From Lewinellaceae bacterium (GTDB lineage Bacteria > Bacteroidota > Bacteroidia > Chitinophagales > Saprospiraceae): a DNA stretch of 64,000 nucleotides. The notes beneath the pieces are model-generated. The model saw only the letters and a program-made list of their open reading frames with translations. It was not told the origin of the DNA and made no database searches. The position numbers and the translations under genes were made by a program. Shown here piece by piece: positions 8,301 through 17,600 of the stretch. The stretch lies in contig JACJYR010000001.1 in the NCBI GenBank assembly GCA_020636005.1, forward strand, positions 2,056,001 to 2,120,000, given 5' to 3'. Numbering within the stretch: position 1 is the first letter of the stretch; every line of letters starts with the position of its first letter.

Positions 8301-9727
8301 AAGTTCGTGGCATTTGATTGTGCCACCCCGTCCACCAGCCATTGATAAGTGTTGGCATTTTGACTTTGGTTGGTATAGTTCACCACTTGTCCGGGCATGG
8401 GGTAAAAATTATCGGTGATGAACTGCGGCACCACCGGGCAATTCACCTGTATAGTCTGGCAGGTATCGTCAAGGCAATTGGGGTCAACATTGCCCACCGT
8501 CAGGCATATTTCAAAAAAACCAACCTGATTGAAGGTGTAAGTAGCGTTGGTGTTATTGGAAAAAGTTGCCCCGTCCACTTGCCATTCAGCACTTGTGGCA
8601 TTGGTGGAAATATTGGTAAAATTGACCGTTCCGCCTACATCAAGCGCAGTGTTATCCGCTGTAAATGAAGCCGTTAGTGGCGAACTGCACGGATCGAGGC
8701 AGGCCAGCGAACCCTGCAAGCTGACCCTTGGGTTTTCTATGGTGAAATGCATCCTGTCCACCTGCCCCTGTGTGAAGGCCGAATAGCAATTCCAGTCGCC
8801 GTAGTCCATGTAGTTCCAGAACATATCGTCCTGATCAGTGGCAAACCCGCTGTTCGTGTCCGTGTTGCAAGAGTTCATGGAGCCATTGCAGGGAACGGCG
8901 GCGGTGCTTTGGTCGGGCGGTGTGTCGCACACCCTGTCGCCGTCGGCCAGGCAATCGTTGTTGGTACAGCCGCCCTCGAAGGTGTGATAGACGCCGAGGT
9001 AGTGCCCCATTTCATGCACAATGACACTCGAACTGCCGGGGTCGCTGCCGAACCAGGTAGCTTCCATCATAATCCCATCCTCTGGCTGGCCATGCGAAGA
9101 AGGGAAATAAGCATAGCCCGCCACGCCACAGCCTGCCGCAGTGCTGCAAATTTCCCGAACCAGCCAAATGTTGATGTAATGCAGTGGATCCCAGCGGTTG
9201 AGGTCTTTTACTACGATGTCGTCCGTTTCAAGGGTCATGTCCGTAAGGGTAGAAATGTTGCGGGTAATGCCAGTCGTGGCGTTTCCGTCGGGATCACGGC
9301 GGGCGAGGCAAAATTGGATTTTAGTGTCCACTCCCGTGTTGGGATCGTAGTAGCCAACATTGGCGTAAGCATCGTTCAAATCCTGGATGCCCTGCAAAAC
9401 GGTGGCATCGGAAATGTTCTCTGCCCCATTGTTGTGGATGATGTGGACGACAACGGGGAGCGTGTAATCCGCCAAAACTGACTCGGCGCCCTGAATGTTG
9501 GGAGCGGAAAGCAATTTATAAGCCTGGCCGTCCAGTACCGCTTGTTTTTTATTTAGATCCAGATGTTGGCTCAATAAATAAGATTGCGCACAAAAGGCTG
9601 GCGTGCCTTCAATGGTCAAGGAGTTCTTTCTTTTGGACAAAATGTTCTCAGGCACTAACTGCTCTTCACGCTGGTCAGCGGGCAGCAGGAGAAAGAGGAG
9701 GAAAACGATCCTGCAAAAAGGCACCAT
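5351..9727 (-). CDS. Secreted M43-type metalloprotease with PKD domains and T9SS type B sorting domain
   Basis: A 1458-residue secreted protein. A signal-peptide-like start (CRIVFLLFLLLPA) is followed by a pappalysin/ulilysin-like M43 peptidase domain whose zinc motif HEMGHYLGVYH (HExxHxxGxxH, about residue 238) is complete, with a downstream MDYGDWNC Met-turn. Two PKD-like modules (about 350-510) come next, then a 400-residue region of propeller-like repeats, a CARDB-like segment (about 960-1070), further Ig-like modules, and a C-terminal type B sorting domain (IPNAFSPNGDGINDVF, FDRWGEKIFE, W.G.FK.KPMDPAVFVYK). The protein should pass the inner membrane by Sec and the outer membrane by T9SS and remain at the surface or be released. 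It has its own promoter (9751-9783) and ends against a palindrome. Confidence 0.9.
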   Translation of the reverse strand: MVPFCRIVFLLFLLLPADQREEQLVPENILSKRKNSLTIEGTPAFCAQSYLLSQHLDLNKKQAVLDGQAYKLLSAPNIQGAESVLADYTLPVVVHIIHNNGAENISDATVLQGIQDLNDAYANVGYYDPNTGVDTKIQFCLARRDPDGNATTGITRNISTLTDMTLETDDIVVKDLNRWDPLHYINIWLVREICSTAAGCGVAGYAYFPSSHGQPEDGIMMEATWFGSDPGSSSVIVHEMGHYLGVYHTFEGGCTNNDCLADGDRVCDTPPDQSTAAVPCNGSMNSCNTDTNSGFATDQDDMFWNYMDYGDWNCYSAFTQGQVDRMHFTIENPRVSLQGSLACLDPCSSPLTASFTADNTALDVGGTVNFTNISTNATSAEWQVDGATFSNNTNATYTFNQVGFFEICLTVGNVDPNCLDDTCQTIQVNCPVVPQFITDNFYPMPGQVVNYTNQSQNANTYQWLVDGVAQSNATNFSQAFPVAGVYDVCLVASNGLCEAEFCLPVFVSGEPPPPGECDTTFLKNYGTPTENEFSFTMTAAPGGGFFIAGAKGSNAMISFLDADANLIWTRYFDPTFDADDRIYKIKIDSDGDLIGVGQTEPVGNNVEVFAFKYDWQNDNMIWLNELDIADPALEGYTDIVEKAPGDNFYIFGQTTPPGSTVSNALLLEVDRNTGLNVFAKTFNLLERETFISAAVYNSLIYVAGEITTGPSAIPADKRRPSLTCLDLNGNQLWSKVYIKSIAAGVDADLFPRSMVEDNGFVIFGMGDPNGQTGLDNILFLFRTDANGNLEWAKSIDMPDMNVKLPSRIINLPDGYLCLGSGFLPSIFDWGTFIFKTDKQGNLVWSKIYNDLSTADNGNDMLWQNGLIYFTGNVSDASNDVDILVANINQDGTSSASDSCNLLNDLTVNITNWQNPYEGQHNFTNTTVTANFFTNFITTQSTVFQQQTLCFTPCTDSCDFRPDAVFQNATALCNGDSLGVTLTICNIGNFELPQGTYISFYSGDPTVGPAPLIGQSILPQKIKRDSCLAFSVNIAAAPMPIFIIINDQGTFPQPINLVDPGPTTDIIECDYTNNIGSFNISYTPPPLDLGPDIIMCENGVVQLDAGPGFFSYRWQDGSDEQTFTAFFPGTYTVEVTDSCGGTQADEVTISVDPTSVLNLGNDTLVCLGDTLVLSLSGFDRFQWFPHWRFACDTCQVQSVVPQQDSLLEIIAVGGTDQGCYSVDTILVGATEPVFTFDTIYFCPGDTVFLFNEPVTEPGEYAAVFPRAEGCDSTHTISLESIGNLFLVLPADITIGLGDSVRLNPVTNGIDLIWQWSPPDGLSCDDCQRPWARPFSTKLYTLVVTDENGCDARDELLITVLLNRQVYIPNAFSPNGDGINDVFMIYAGGNVKGVREFLLFDRWGEKIFEDYDFLPNDPAHGWNGVFKEKPMDPAVFVYKAEIEYVDGEVEVFYGDASLVR

Positions 9728-9750
9728 GTAAACAGTTTAAACTTTGTTTC

Positions 9751-9783
9751 CAAAGATAGGATTAGGGCCGGGCAACCACAAAA
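9751..9783 (-). promoter_or_regulatory. Promoter of the M43 metalloprotease gene
   Basis: On the minus strand, TTTTG (plus 9779-9783), a 20-nt spacer and TATCTTTG (plus 9751-9758) match the TTG / TAnnTTTG promoter of Bacteroidetes. The predicted start near 9745 leaves a leader of about 18 nt. Confidence 0.55.
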
Positions 9784-9901
9784 TGGAATGGTTGTGTGTC
9801 GTAAACTTGTCAGCACAGGAAGCTATTATGGCGGGAAAATTAAATAACGCAAGAATTGGGGGCGGCAAAAGAATAAAAACAAGAAATCTACGAAACAAGG
9901 C

Positions 9902-9930
9902 AAAAAAAAAGCCGTGCAATACAGCACGGC
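9902..9930 (-). terminator. Intrinsic terminator, minus strand
   Basis: GCCGTGC (9911-9917) and GCACGGC (9924-9930) form a 7-bp stem; on the minus strand it is followed by nine T residues (plus 9902-9910). It ends a minus-strand transcript arising in the repeat array just upstream. No gene is recognised in between. Confidence 0.7.
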
Positions 9931-9934
9931 TATT

Positions 9935-10376
9935 AATTATAATCCCATGAACATATCCAAAAACGAATTCTTTGCAGGATTCTTGTCCAAAAATTTGTTT
10001 GTGAAAGAATCCTATTATAAGTTTGCATCAGCCTTTTTAGCGAAAGAGAATTTTGTTCTTTAATCCCATGAATTTTTGTTAGCGAATTTCTGCATTAGAG
10101 TTAGTATCCCATGAACGAATTTAGAACGAAGACTGGTAACTTTTTACCGGTCTTTTTTTTTGTTAGGCTGATGCGTATCTTTATTCAGGATGAATTTGGA
10201 AAGTGAGTAAGGACCCCCTCGTTTTTGAGGAGGGGGGCCTACTACCAACAAATTATAATCCCATGAACATAATCAATTTGTCAATCAGATGTTGAAAAGC
10301 TGGGTTTGAAAAAGCAGCCCGTCCCGACACTTAGCCGGGACGACTGGCTATTAACAAATTATAATCCCATGAACAT
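9935..10376. repeat. Five-copy array of a conserved 20-nt motif, three copies next to hairpins
   Basis: AATTATAATCCCATGAACAT occurs exactly at 9935-9954, 10251-10270 and 10357-10376; shorter relatives, TAATCCCATGAA and TATCCCATGAAC, lie at 10061-10072 and 10105-10116. The last two full copies share four further bases upstream (AACA). Each full copy directly follows a hairpin (9911-9930, about 10211-10240, about 10316-10349) whose stem sequence differs while the flank does not. On the plus strand every motif contains ATGAA and opens a tiny frame; the longest, 9947-10063, has 38 codons (MNISKNEFF...) and its TAA is the start of the second motif. On the minus strand the order is conserved head, hairpin, T-rich tail. 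Function unknown: candidate small RNAs, attenuators or micro-ORFs. Confidence 0.75.
10131..10161 (+). terminator. Intrinsic terminator, plus strand
   Basis: GACTGGTAA (10131-10139) pairs with TTACCGGTC (10144-10152), one G-T pair, followed by nine T residues (10153-10161). It would end a plus-strand transcript coming from the motif array, for example one covering the 38-codon frame at 9947-10063. No annotated plus-strand gene lies upstream, so it points to an unannotated short transcript. Confidence 0.65.
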
Positions 10377-10759
10377 TTTCAAATCTGTGTGCCAGTCCTT
10401 TTGACCAGCTTTTTTCTTTCTCCTCTTTTCAATCTGCTTCTTTTTCTCTTGCCTCTTTACTTACTCACTAATCACGATACAAAAGTGCAACATGAATTTC
10501 CTTGCAGCAAGGACAAAAATAAGGCATTGTGAGAAAAAAATAAAAAGATAGAAAAAGTCTATTTTTTCATAAAAAAATGATAATCAACATTTTAACTATT
10601 TAAACCCCTAAGCTTTGATCTTTATTTTGTGAGAAAAAAATTAATTGGAAGTTATTTTTTCACGCTTTTTTTTTGATTTTTTTTCGAAAAAAATTTGCTC
10701 CTGCTTGCATTTAGCCCAAAATACTTTCCCGGCAACCCGTTTTCTCCATCTAAATCACC
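10377..10759. other. AT-rich intergenic region with no gene
   Basis: A pyrimidine-rich stretch (10400-10460) and then strongly AT-rich DNA. The short string TTGTGAGAAAAAAA occurs twice about 100 bp apart (near 10528 and 10627). No coding frame, tRNA or clear promoter is recognised. Confidence 0.4.
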
Positions 10760-10798
10760 AAATAAAAAGCCCTGTCCAACATCTTGTTGAACAGGGCT
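10760..10798 (-). terminator. Intrinsic terminator of the ECF sigma gene
   Basis: On the minus strand AGCCCTGTTCAAC pairs with GTTGGACAGGGCT (plus 10786-10798 and 10768-10780, one mismatch), followed by TTTTTATT. It lies 29 bp after the stop codon of the sigma factor gene. Confidence 0.8.
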
Positions 10799-10826
10799 AT
10801 GGGTTGGATATGGTCAATTTGTAGTC

Positions 10827-11360
10827 CTATGCTCGCAGGAGCATTTCGTCCACATACCTATAGCGCTTCTTTATCTGGTCTTTCAGCTCCCGCCTTGCGA
10901 AAAAGATACGGCTCTTCACGGTGCCCAAAGGCAGGTCGAAGTGGTCGGCTATTTCCTGGTATTTGAAGCCCTGGTAGTGCATCAGAAAAGGGATCTTGAT
11001 AGTTTCATCCAGTTTGTCTATTAGTTTCCACAGTTCTTTCATCAAAACATTGGCGTCCCCACGGTTGGTTATTTCATCCTTCCCCGAATTAATGTAGTAG
11101 AGATTATCGGTAGAGTCCATGATGGTATTCGCCTTTACCTTCTTGCGGTAGTTGTTGATGAAAATGTTTTTCATGATCGTGAACAACCATGCCTTGAAGT
11201 TGGTATCTGGCTGGAACTTTTCACGGTTGGCCATGGCCCTAAAGGCGGTTTCCTGGTAGAGGTCTTTTGCGTCTTCTGAGTTTTGGGTCAGGTTGTAGGC
11301 AAAAGCGTTCAAAATGGGTGTAAGCTCGTTGAACCGGTTATCAAAATCGTAGCTGGACAT
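10827..11360 (-). CDS. ECF-type RNA polymerase sigma factor
   Basis: A 177-residue sigma factor with region 2 (AYNLTQNSEDAKDLYQETAF, NFKAWLFTIMKNIFINNYRK) and region 4 (LDETIKIPFLMHYQGF, YQEIADHFDLPLGTVKSRIF). No anti-sigma gene is adjacent, unlike the sigma at 3580. A single-gene unit with a promoter (11404-11434) and a terminator (10760-10798). Sigma factors of this type (ending near RYRYVDEMLL) are widespread in Bacteroidetes. It sits between the two largest surface-protein genes, but whether it controls them is speculation. Confidence 0.9.
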   Translation of the reverse strand: MSSYDFDNRFNELTPILNAFAYNLTQNSEDAKDLYQETAFRAMANREKFQPDTNFKAWLFTIMKNIFINNYRKKVKANTIMDSTDNLYYINSGKDEITNRGDANVLMKELWKLIDKLDETIKIPFLMHYQGFKYQEIADHFDLPLGTVKSRIFFARRELKDQIKKRYRYVDEMLLRA

Positions 11361-11403
11361 GGTATATAGTTTTTAAGTGAAGGCTTTAATTGAATTACGA
11401 TGT

Positions 11404-11434
11404 CAAAGATAAGAGGCTTGTTTAAGCTTTACAA
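11404..11434 (-). promoter_or_regulatory. Promoter of the ECF sigma gene with overlapping dyad
   Basis: On the minus strand TTG (plus 11432-11434), a 20-nt spacer and TATCTTTG (plus 11404-11411) fit the phylum consensus, giving a leader of about 37 nt. A dyad CTTGT...ACAAG (11417-11435) with an AAGCTT centre covers the spacer and upstream element and could be an operator. Confidence 0.55.
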
Positions 11435-11625
11435 GCTTTTTGTCTAAACAAAATCAAAAACTAATGAGATTTTAATCTTGGAAGCAACTTGATTATTAAG
11501 TAATTTACTGATAGTCAGTGGTTTGTATTTAAACCAGCAATTTGAATAATATTTTAAATTTTCAAAAAAAAATGAAAGTTCGTTTGAATTTTGGGCCAAC
11601 CTTGCTTCGAAAAGGGGTTTTGGGC

Positions 11626-11669
11626 CAAAGAAAAACAGCTATCAGGACGGAAATGGCCTGATAGCTGTT
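11626..11669 (-). terminator. Intrinsic terminator of the giant adhesin gene
   Basis: AACAGCTATCAGG (11634-11646) and CCTGATAGCTGTT (11657-11669) form a perfect 13-bp stem; on the minus strand it is followed by TTTCTTTG. It lies 29 bp after the adhesin stop codon. The remaining 11435-11625 stretch is AT-rich and without features. Confidence 0.8.
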
Positions 11670-11698
11670 CAAACTTTTTGCAGTAAACGTGTACAAAA

Positions 11699-14600
11699 TT
11701 ATTTCACAAGGTGGATATCACCCTCCCGGAAAATTTCAAGGATAGAACCATCGCAGTTCAAAGCCTGCATTTCAATAAACCACACAAAAACAGCCGGATC
11801 CATTGGTTTCCCCTTGAACCACCCATCCCAGCAAACTTCCGGGTCGTTGGTTTCGAACATCATGTCGCCCCAGCGGTCGAAAATTTTCAGCACAAAGAAC
11901 TGCAGGTTCACACTGGGCGAGACATACCCTTTGTAGCAGTCGTTGATACCATCGCCATTGGGGGAAAAGGAGTTGGGCATGTATATGCGGGAAGCGGGGC
12001 CGCTCTCGTCAAGAGTCACGGTGACTGCCTTTTCTACTATTTCACAATCATTCGATACCTGGAAAGTGTAAGTGCCGGGGGATTTTACCCAAATTTTGTC
12101 CGATGACAATCCATTCTGCCAAAGCCAGCTCAGCGGCAGTTCGCTCACGGCTATCGGCGAAAGCCGTACACTGTCGCCACAGACCAACGATTCGTCCGTT
12201 GTTTCAACAAGAATTGGTGCCACCGTTGGAATCGCTATTTGTTCTTCAAAAACGCAATCGTTCGCATCTTGTAGAAATACGGTGTAGCTGCCTCCTGTTA
12301 AGCCTTCAAAAACAGGATCTGCCTGGAATACAGTGCCATCCAAGGAAAAAAGATAGGGCGGTGTACTGCCGGACACGCTCATTACCTCTATGCTGCCATT
12401 GGTTTCGTTCCAACAAATTTTATCAGCTTTCAAATCATAACTGACTGACGGGAAGCTGCTTACGCTCACTTGTACCGTGGAATCGCAGCCGAACTGGTTT
12501 TGCAATACAAAATCCTGTTGGTCGCCAGGGGAGAGCTGCTGGCCGTTGAACTCCAACGTTTCTCCCTCGCACACTTGGAAGGCGAGTGAAACCACGTCAA
12601 CAGGGGCGGGAGCAACCGTTACGCTCACAATGGAATCACATCCATTTAGGTTTTGGAAAATAAAATCCTGCTGGTCACCGATCGAAAGTGTTTGGCCCTG
12701 ATAAGTGATGGTTGCCCCGGGGCAAGCCATTAACTGGAGCTGCCCGCTGTTCGTCGGAAGGCCAACCACCGAAACCTGCACCACCGAGTCGCAGCCGTTT
12801 TGGTCGGCCAGCACAAAATCCTGCTGGTCGCCAGGCGATAGTTCCACCCCTTCATATACTATTGTTTCATTTTCACAAACAGGCAAGGAAAGTTGCGTTG
12901 TGACTACGGGTAAGGCTGTCACACTCACCGTGACCACCGAATCGCAGCCAAACTGGTTTTGGAAGGTAAAATCCTGGACATCGCCAGGGGCAAGTTGCAC
13001 TCCCTGATAGCTGACAAAAGTGTTGGGACATGTAGATAATTGGAGTGGTTCTGCACTGACAGGCAGTTCCGCTACGCTTACCTGTACGATGGAATCGCAG
13101 CCATTTTGATCTGTTAAAACAAAATCTTGCTGGTCGCCCGGCGAGAGCGTTACACCTTCATAGATTACAGTTGTGCCTGCACACGCTTGAAGTTCCAATG
13201 GGGTGGTAAAATTCGGGAAGGGGTTGACCGTAACGGTCACAACGGAATCACAGCCGTTTGCATTGGGATAAAAAAAGTCTTGTACACTTCCCGCCGGAAC
13301 AAAAGTCCCGTCGAATACAATCCCATCGCCAGGACAAGCATCAAAATCAACAGCGCTTGTTGCCGTCGGCAAAGGGTTCACAGTAAGTGTAATAGTGGAG
13401 TCGCACCCTTCTGCATTGGTGTAAACAAAATCCTGGGAACTGCCAGCCGGCACAAAAACCCCATCGAATATTACCCCATCGCCTATACAAGCCTCCATCT
13501 CAACGGTCTCTATCGTCGAAACGCAGGCAACGGCCAACAACCAGTCGAACTGCTCTTCCACGTCGCAGCCGACCAGATCAATGAGTGAGTTTACAAATAC
13601 CGCTTGCCAGCCTGTCGGCAAATTCGCCGTATCCAACACGACGGTGTAGTTCGAAGAAAGGATATCCACGAAAATATAGCTGCCTCCTGTGTTGCTGGTC
13701 ACCGTGTCAAGGTTTACGCTGCCATCGTTCAGGAAAATGTTGATACCGCTTACCAGCGTATCCGGCCCGTCAATGATACCGTTGCCATTCACGTCGAAAT
13801 AGACATTGCCCAAAATATCGCCGAAGCCAGGGAAGAGATCAAGCGAAAGCACACCGGACATGGAAGTGCAGCCGTAGATGTCGGTCATTTCCACAGAGTA
13901 TTCCCCGCTTTGGGTGAAAATCGGGTTGGTCAAAGTGCCATTGGGAGCGGAAATGGGGCTCCCATTCAGAAACCATTGGTAACTGGCAATCGCTGGGACG
14001 TTGGGCAGGCACATGGTGTCGGGGTTGCAACGTGCGTGGCAGCCAGTCGGTACCAGGTCAATGTCGGGGGCATTGAAAATGGTGATTTCGTTGCTGCGCC
14101 CCTTGCAGCCGAACTGATTTACCGCTTGGACGAAATATGTGCCGCCAGCAATCACCGTAATGCTATTTCCAATTTCACCTGTGTTCCAACCATAGGTCAA
14201 CAATGGGTTGGGCCCTACGACATTCAGCACCGCCGAATTGTTTTCACATAAAAACCCAGCGGGTGAGCTGGCAATCTGCACGGATGGCACAGGGTTTACC
14301 GTCACGGTAAATGGCCCTTCCTCGCTGGTGCAGCCACTGGTATTATCAGTTACGGTCACGGTAAAGTTGTGTGTGCCCACCGCCAGCAGGTTGCCTTTGA
14401 TTGCTGTGAAAGAAATATTGCCACCCGGTTCGCCATTCGACCAAACATAACTGTAGTTGAGAGTTCCTTGCACGATCAGGTTCACATCCTCCCCTTCGCA
14501 CACGGTATGGTTGTTTTCAAAAAACGCCACCGGCTGGCCGAACTCGTTGTATTCCACTGCTTTGATAATGCCGTTTGGTTCACCAAAAACATCCACAGGA

Positions 14601-17600
14601 GCGGCTGGGGGCGAATAGGTACAGCCCTCCGCACTCGTGATCGTCACGTCATAAGAACCAGATTCAATAACGGTAATGCCCACTGTGGCCTCACCGGAAG
14701 CCCAATCCCAGGCGATGCCGCCGGGCGGTGCGGTCAGTGTTATCTGGTCGCCCTCGCAGATGGGCGAAGGCTGCGAGTACCCAATCATACCGCCGAGTGT
14801 GTTCGGCGTCACAGTCATTACATCCGAAAAGCTGTTGGTACAACCTTCGACACTCAATGCGGTAAGCGTGACCGTGTAAGGGCCGGGCGCATCAAACTCG
14901 TGAAAAGAATTTACTAGCTCGGAGCTATTGCCATCCCCGCTTGAAGGCTCTCCGAATTCCCAATACACACTGGCCACATTGGCCGGCACAATGGCATTGA
15001 AGGGCAGGGCCGCATTTTCGCAGGTCAAGGTTGGCAGGGCGAAGTTGACGGACGGCGGGGTGAAGACGGTGATGTTTTTTGTAAACGAAACCTGACAACC
15101 GCTTGCTTCCGTCAGGGTAAGGGTGACTGGGTAGCTGCCGGGCACATTATATATATGTGTAGGGTCCTGCAGGTTGGAGGTGTTGGCCGCACCGCTGCCG
15201 GGGTCGCCGAAGTCCCATGTCCAGCCCGTTATGCTTGCGCCCGTTACGAAAATAGAGCGGTCGGTAAACTCCACCGGAGCATTGGGGCAGGCCGGGCTTG
15301 ATTCGAAATTGGCCTTCAACGGCACGATTACATTGTAATAAACGTAATCGAAACAGCCAGAACCGGGGTTGTTCAGATCTTGGACAAGGCCCGTCAGCAA
15401 GACCGTAAAATGCCCAACATCACTGTACACATGCGATGGATTGGCCAGGGTAGAGGTGTTCGACGCACCACTCGCCGGGTCGCCAAAATTCCAATTGAAA
15501 GAACCGGGGAGAAAATTTGTGGAGCTATTGGTGAAATCTATTTGGTCGCAATCAGCAGCCTGCGCAAAAGTGAAATCAATGTTCCCATTTGATTGGCATC
15601 CCCCCAGCGGGATGCAGTTGCACAAAGTACAATCGGGGCATCCACCTGCCGGAATCACACAGGTGCCACCTACGCAGGTGCCGCCCACAGCTGCACAGTC
15701 CAATACTGTTTTGGTACTGGAAGAAGCTGTGCATCCATTTGCATCCGTTACCACCAGCCAATAATTTCCTGCCTGGTTGGTTACAAGGTCAGCCGTGTTT
15801 CCACCAAATGGCGAGCCATCCCTGAACCATTGATAGGTGTAGCCGCCCGCTCCTGTGGTCACCGAAAAAATAGTAGCACTAGGGCCGCCGGGGCAAATGG
15901 GCAGATAGGCTGGCAACGAAATACTCACAGGCGGCAGTTCGTGCTCTATGATTTCAAAAATGGTATCGCCCACACAGCCGTTGGCATCCGTCACCTCCAC
16001 TTCAAAATTGCCGCCACCTAGCATGGGGCTGGGCAAGGTGGAGATTTGCGAACCGCTGGCATTGTTCCAAACATAACTGGCATAAGGCACGGTCGTCTGC
16101 ACAGTCGCCGTTTCCCCCTGGCAAATACTGGCAGGGTGCTGCGCTACCGGTTCCGGCAAGGCCAGCACATTTACGTTGAAGTTTTGGGTAAAACCGCAAA
16201 CGGCAACATTGACCGTAGCCGGGCCAACCGAGTGCCAAAGCACACCAATGCTTTCCGTGCCCTGCCCGGCAACAATTGTCCCTGCACCTGGTGGCGAAAT
16301 TGTCCATTGGTATTCCACCACTTCAAAAAACGGGACGGAATAGTTCCCCTGGTTTTCAAGGCAGACTTGCCCATCCCCTGTGATGGTGAAATTGGGCAGC
16401 GGGTCAACGTTCAGGTCATAAGGCGGCGAGGCACAGGCCAGTCCCGTCGTGGCAATTTGAACGACGGAAGCTGTGTAGGGAGGCGTTGCACCCCACACCA
16501 CATTGGCGGGATTTCCATTAAAAACAGCAGGTGTGCCACCCGTAAAAGTCCAGGAAAAATCACTGGTGGGTAGTCCTTGGGCATCGTAGCTGTACGTCTC
16601 GCCAGGGCAAATTTCGAGCGGCCCGGCGATGCCTGTCGGCGGGGGCGGTGCGGCCACCAGTTTTACAAAAACATCATAGCGGTTGTTGCAAAAACTGCTC
16701 GCATTGGCTGGCTTGGCTTGCACGGTGTAGCTGCCTGGCGGAAAGGTAAAAGGAATATTGGCCGTATTGGTCGCAGCCGCCGAAGCCCAAACGCTGGCAC
16801 CGCTGACGTCGAAGACTTCCCAGTTGCTGTTCATCAGGTTATCATTGAGGGTGTTGCGGCTTTGAAACGTGCCAGTTGTGCTTTCACAAATTTCAATCGG
16901 GCCTTTTACATAAAACGAGGGGACGATGTTGACCAGCAAAGTGTCCTTGCCACCACAGCCCAGGTAACAGTTTTGAAACTCGACGATGACCCGCTGCGGG
17001 TTGCCAATATTGGCATTGCCGTACCAGTTGACGGTAATGCGCTCGCTGCCCTGCCCATCTACTATATTGCCGGAACCCTGCACCGTCCAGTTGATTTCCG
17101 TGCCCTGGTAGTTGGGGATGAAATACTCTTCCGTGCTTCCTTCGCATACTTTGTTGGGGCCTTGTATCTGCACATTATCGGAGATGATGGGGATGGGCAC
17201 CACGTTGGGCAGGTTGCAAACACTGCCGACGCAGCCGCTCACGTCGAGCGACACGGTGCCTTCTGGCCCAACCGGCCATTCAACAGTGATGAAATTGTCG
17301 CTTGGCCCGCCACCGCCGAGGATGGCGCCGCCACCTGTGACACCCCAATTATAAGTGCCGCAACTGGCATCGGTGGAATAGGTGACCGTTTCTCCCTCGC
17401 AGACGGTGCCCGTGCAATTGATGATTGGCACATCCGCCGCCAGCACGTTGACCGTGATGAAAGTGGTGTCGCTGCAATAGCACTCGTTACGGGCGATGAG
17501 CGAGACGGTGTAGGTGCCTGGGGTTGGAAAAGTATGGCCCGGTTCGAACTGTGTGGAGGTGTTCAGATCACCGAAGTCCCATATATAAGAGGTGGCGTTG

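Noticed and set aside
9935..10376. CRISPR array
   Set aside because: The repeat is short and irregularly spaced (about 45 to 135 nt), with hairpins of differing sequence rather than unique spacers, and no cas genes nearby.
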